Shown here piece by piece: positions 6,010 through 6,229 of a DNA stretch of 6,229 bases; positions within the stretch are counted from its first letter, which is position 1, and the number at the start of each line of letters is the position of its first letter. The stretch comes from JBNKFV01 sp050290265. GTDB lineage: Bacteria > Pseudomonadota > Gammaproteobacteria > Pseudomonadales > Cellvibrionaceae. The notes beneath the pieces were generated by a model. It was not told the origin of the DNA. It did no database searches and saw only the letters and a list, made by a program, of their open reading frames with translations. Location: the NCBI GenBank assembly GCA_050290265.1, contig JBNKHI010000102.1:1-6229 (forward strand), given 5' to 3'. The translations under genes were made by a program, and so were the position numbers.

Positions 6010-6037
6010 AATATTGTTATAATATGATAAAAATATT
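6010..6037. repeat. AT-rich dyad with a second copy of the 12-bp motif
   Basis: AATATTGTTAT (6010-6020) and ATAAAAATATT (6027-6037) are 11-bp arms with one mismatch around a 6-nt spacer. The dyad contains TAATATGATAAA (6020-6031), identical to part of the 19-bp palindrome 198 bp away. It sits 33 nt past the EAL stop. It lacks the GC stem expected of an intrinsic terminator, so a protein-binding site is a better guess. Confidence 0.45.
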
Positions 6038-6070
6038 CTTGGGGTGAGGAGGGGGAGGGCTGGTACTATT

Positions 6071-6229
6071 TTACAGTGTGCTGGCAATCTGAGTGGGTTG
6101 GTGTAGCGCCAGTTTTTCGGGAGGTACAGGTTTGCCAAACAGGTAGCCTTGGGCGTATTCGCAGCCGATTCCTTGAAGTATCTGTAACTGTCGCTGGGTT
6201 TCTACACCTTCGACCACGACGGCTTTTTG
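6071..6229 (-). CDS. C-terminal end of an EAL-domain (c-di-GMP phosphodiesterase type) protein, partial
   Basis: The minus-strand frame enters from the right edge and ends at TAA (6073-6071), giving the last 52 residues. They read VVVEGVETQRQLQ, then IGCEYAQGYLFGKPVPPEKL, matching the end of the EAL domain, whose consensus is VVAEGVET followed by a GCDYxQGYLFxxP segment. EAL domains hydrolyse cyclic di-GMP to pGpG. The EGVE glutamate used in metal or catalytic coordination is kept. The first half of the domain, including the EAL signature itself, and any GGDEF, PAS or membrane regions lie outside the window, so activity and sensing cannot be judged. The gene is upstream of the catabolic operon on the same strand, about 510 bases away, and is probably a separate unit. 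Confidence 0.9.
   Translation of the reverse strand, partial: QKAVVVEGVETQRQLQILQGIGCEYAQGYLFGKPVPPEKLALHQPTQIASTL

Larger units (their letters stand above)
5561..6070. other. Upstream/leader region of the catabolic operon, no convincing long gene
   Basis: About 510 bases separate the EAL gene stop from the SDR start, both on the minus strand. Longer open frames here on either strand lack ribosome-binding sites and family signatures. The stretch holds, from right to left, a G-rich tract, an AT-rich dyad, a tandem 12-bp repeat, a second AT-rich palindrome with a possible promoter, a 32-codon ORF with a good SD, and a GC-rich hairpin. It must contain the operon promoter unless transcription reads through from the EAL gene; no strong GC-rich terminator is seen after that gene. 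Confidence 0.6.

Noticed and set aside
6010..6037. AT-rich dyad as an intrinsic terminator of the EAL gene
   Set aside because: The stem has almost no GC pairs and no T run follows it on the minus strand; it fits a binding site better.
5808..6047. Plus-strand 79-codon ORF in the intergenic region
   Set aside because: It starts at TTG with no SD, runs through the dyads and the tandem repeat, and has no protein-like motif.
5884..6138. Minus-strand 84-codon ORF
   Set aside because: It overlaps the clear EAL-domain frame in a different frame and then runs into non-coding repeats.
1..6229. tRNA, rRNA, CRISPR, insertion sequence, attachment site or defence system
   Set aside because: No cloverleaf-like segments, regularly spaced repeats, transposase motifs or defence-protein signatures were seen. 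The content is metabolic and regulatory.

Overview
The window looks like chromosomal DNA from a Gram-negative, probably gammaproteobacterial heterotroph. This is inferred from mid-range base composition, strong Shine-Dalgarno (SD) sites, a c-di-GMP EAL-domain protein, a short class I fructose-bisphosphate aldolase and an aromatic meta-cleavage style gene set under an IclR-type regulator. No rRNA, tRNA, mobile element or CRISPR marker is present to fix the taxonomy, so the genus is left open.

Layout: (1) 32-931, plus strand, a complete class I fructose-bisphosphate aldolase that ends at a strong hairpin terminator (951-977). (2) 994-5560, minus strand, five closely spaced genes transcribed right to left: a short-chain dehydrogenase/reductase (SDR)-fold protein, a single-domain VOC/extradiol-dioxygenase-like protein, an FAD-dependent aromatic hydroxylase of the MhpA/PheA type, a 2-keto-4-pentenoate hydratase-like protein and an IclR-family regulator. 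The regulator converges on the aldolase. (3) 5561-6070, a roughly 510-base non-coding upstream region with AT-rich dyads, a 12-bp motif present twice, a perfect tandem 12-bp repeat, a short RNA hairpin and a 32-codon ORF with a good ribosome-binding site. (4) 6071-6229, minus strand, the C-terminal end of an EAL-domain protein cut by the window edge.

The likely logic of the five-gene cluster is that the flavoprotein adds an ortho hydroxyl to a phenolic substrate, the VOC protein opens the resulting catechol ring with O2, and the hydratase adds water to a 2-oxo-enoate product. The SDR would act on an earlier or side intermediate, and the IclR protein would sense a pathway compound. The set is incomplete within the window: there is no ring-fission-product hydrolase, no 4-hydroxy-2-oxovalerate aldolase and no acetaldehyde dehydrogenase. 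The substrate cannot be named from sequence alone.

The most notable points are that the SDR has lost the canonical Ser/Tyr/Lys catalytic residues, that the putative dioxygenase is a compact one-domain form with a complete extradiol-like active-site pattern, and that the operon upstream region carries several unassigned repeat structures that look like regulator-binding sites.
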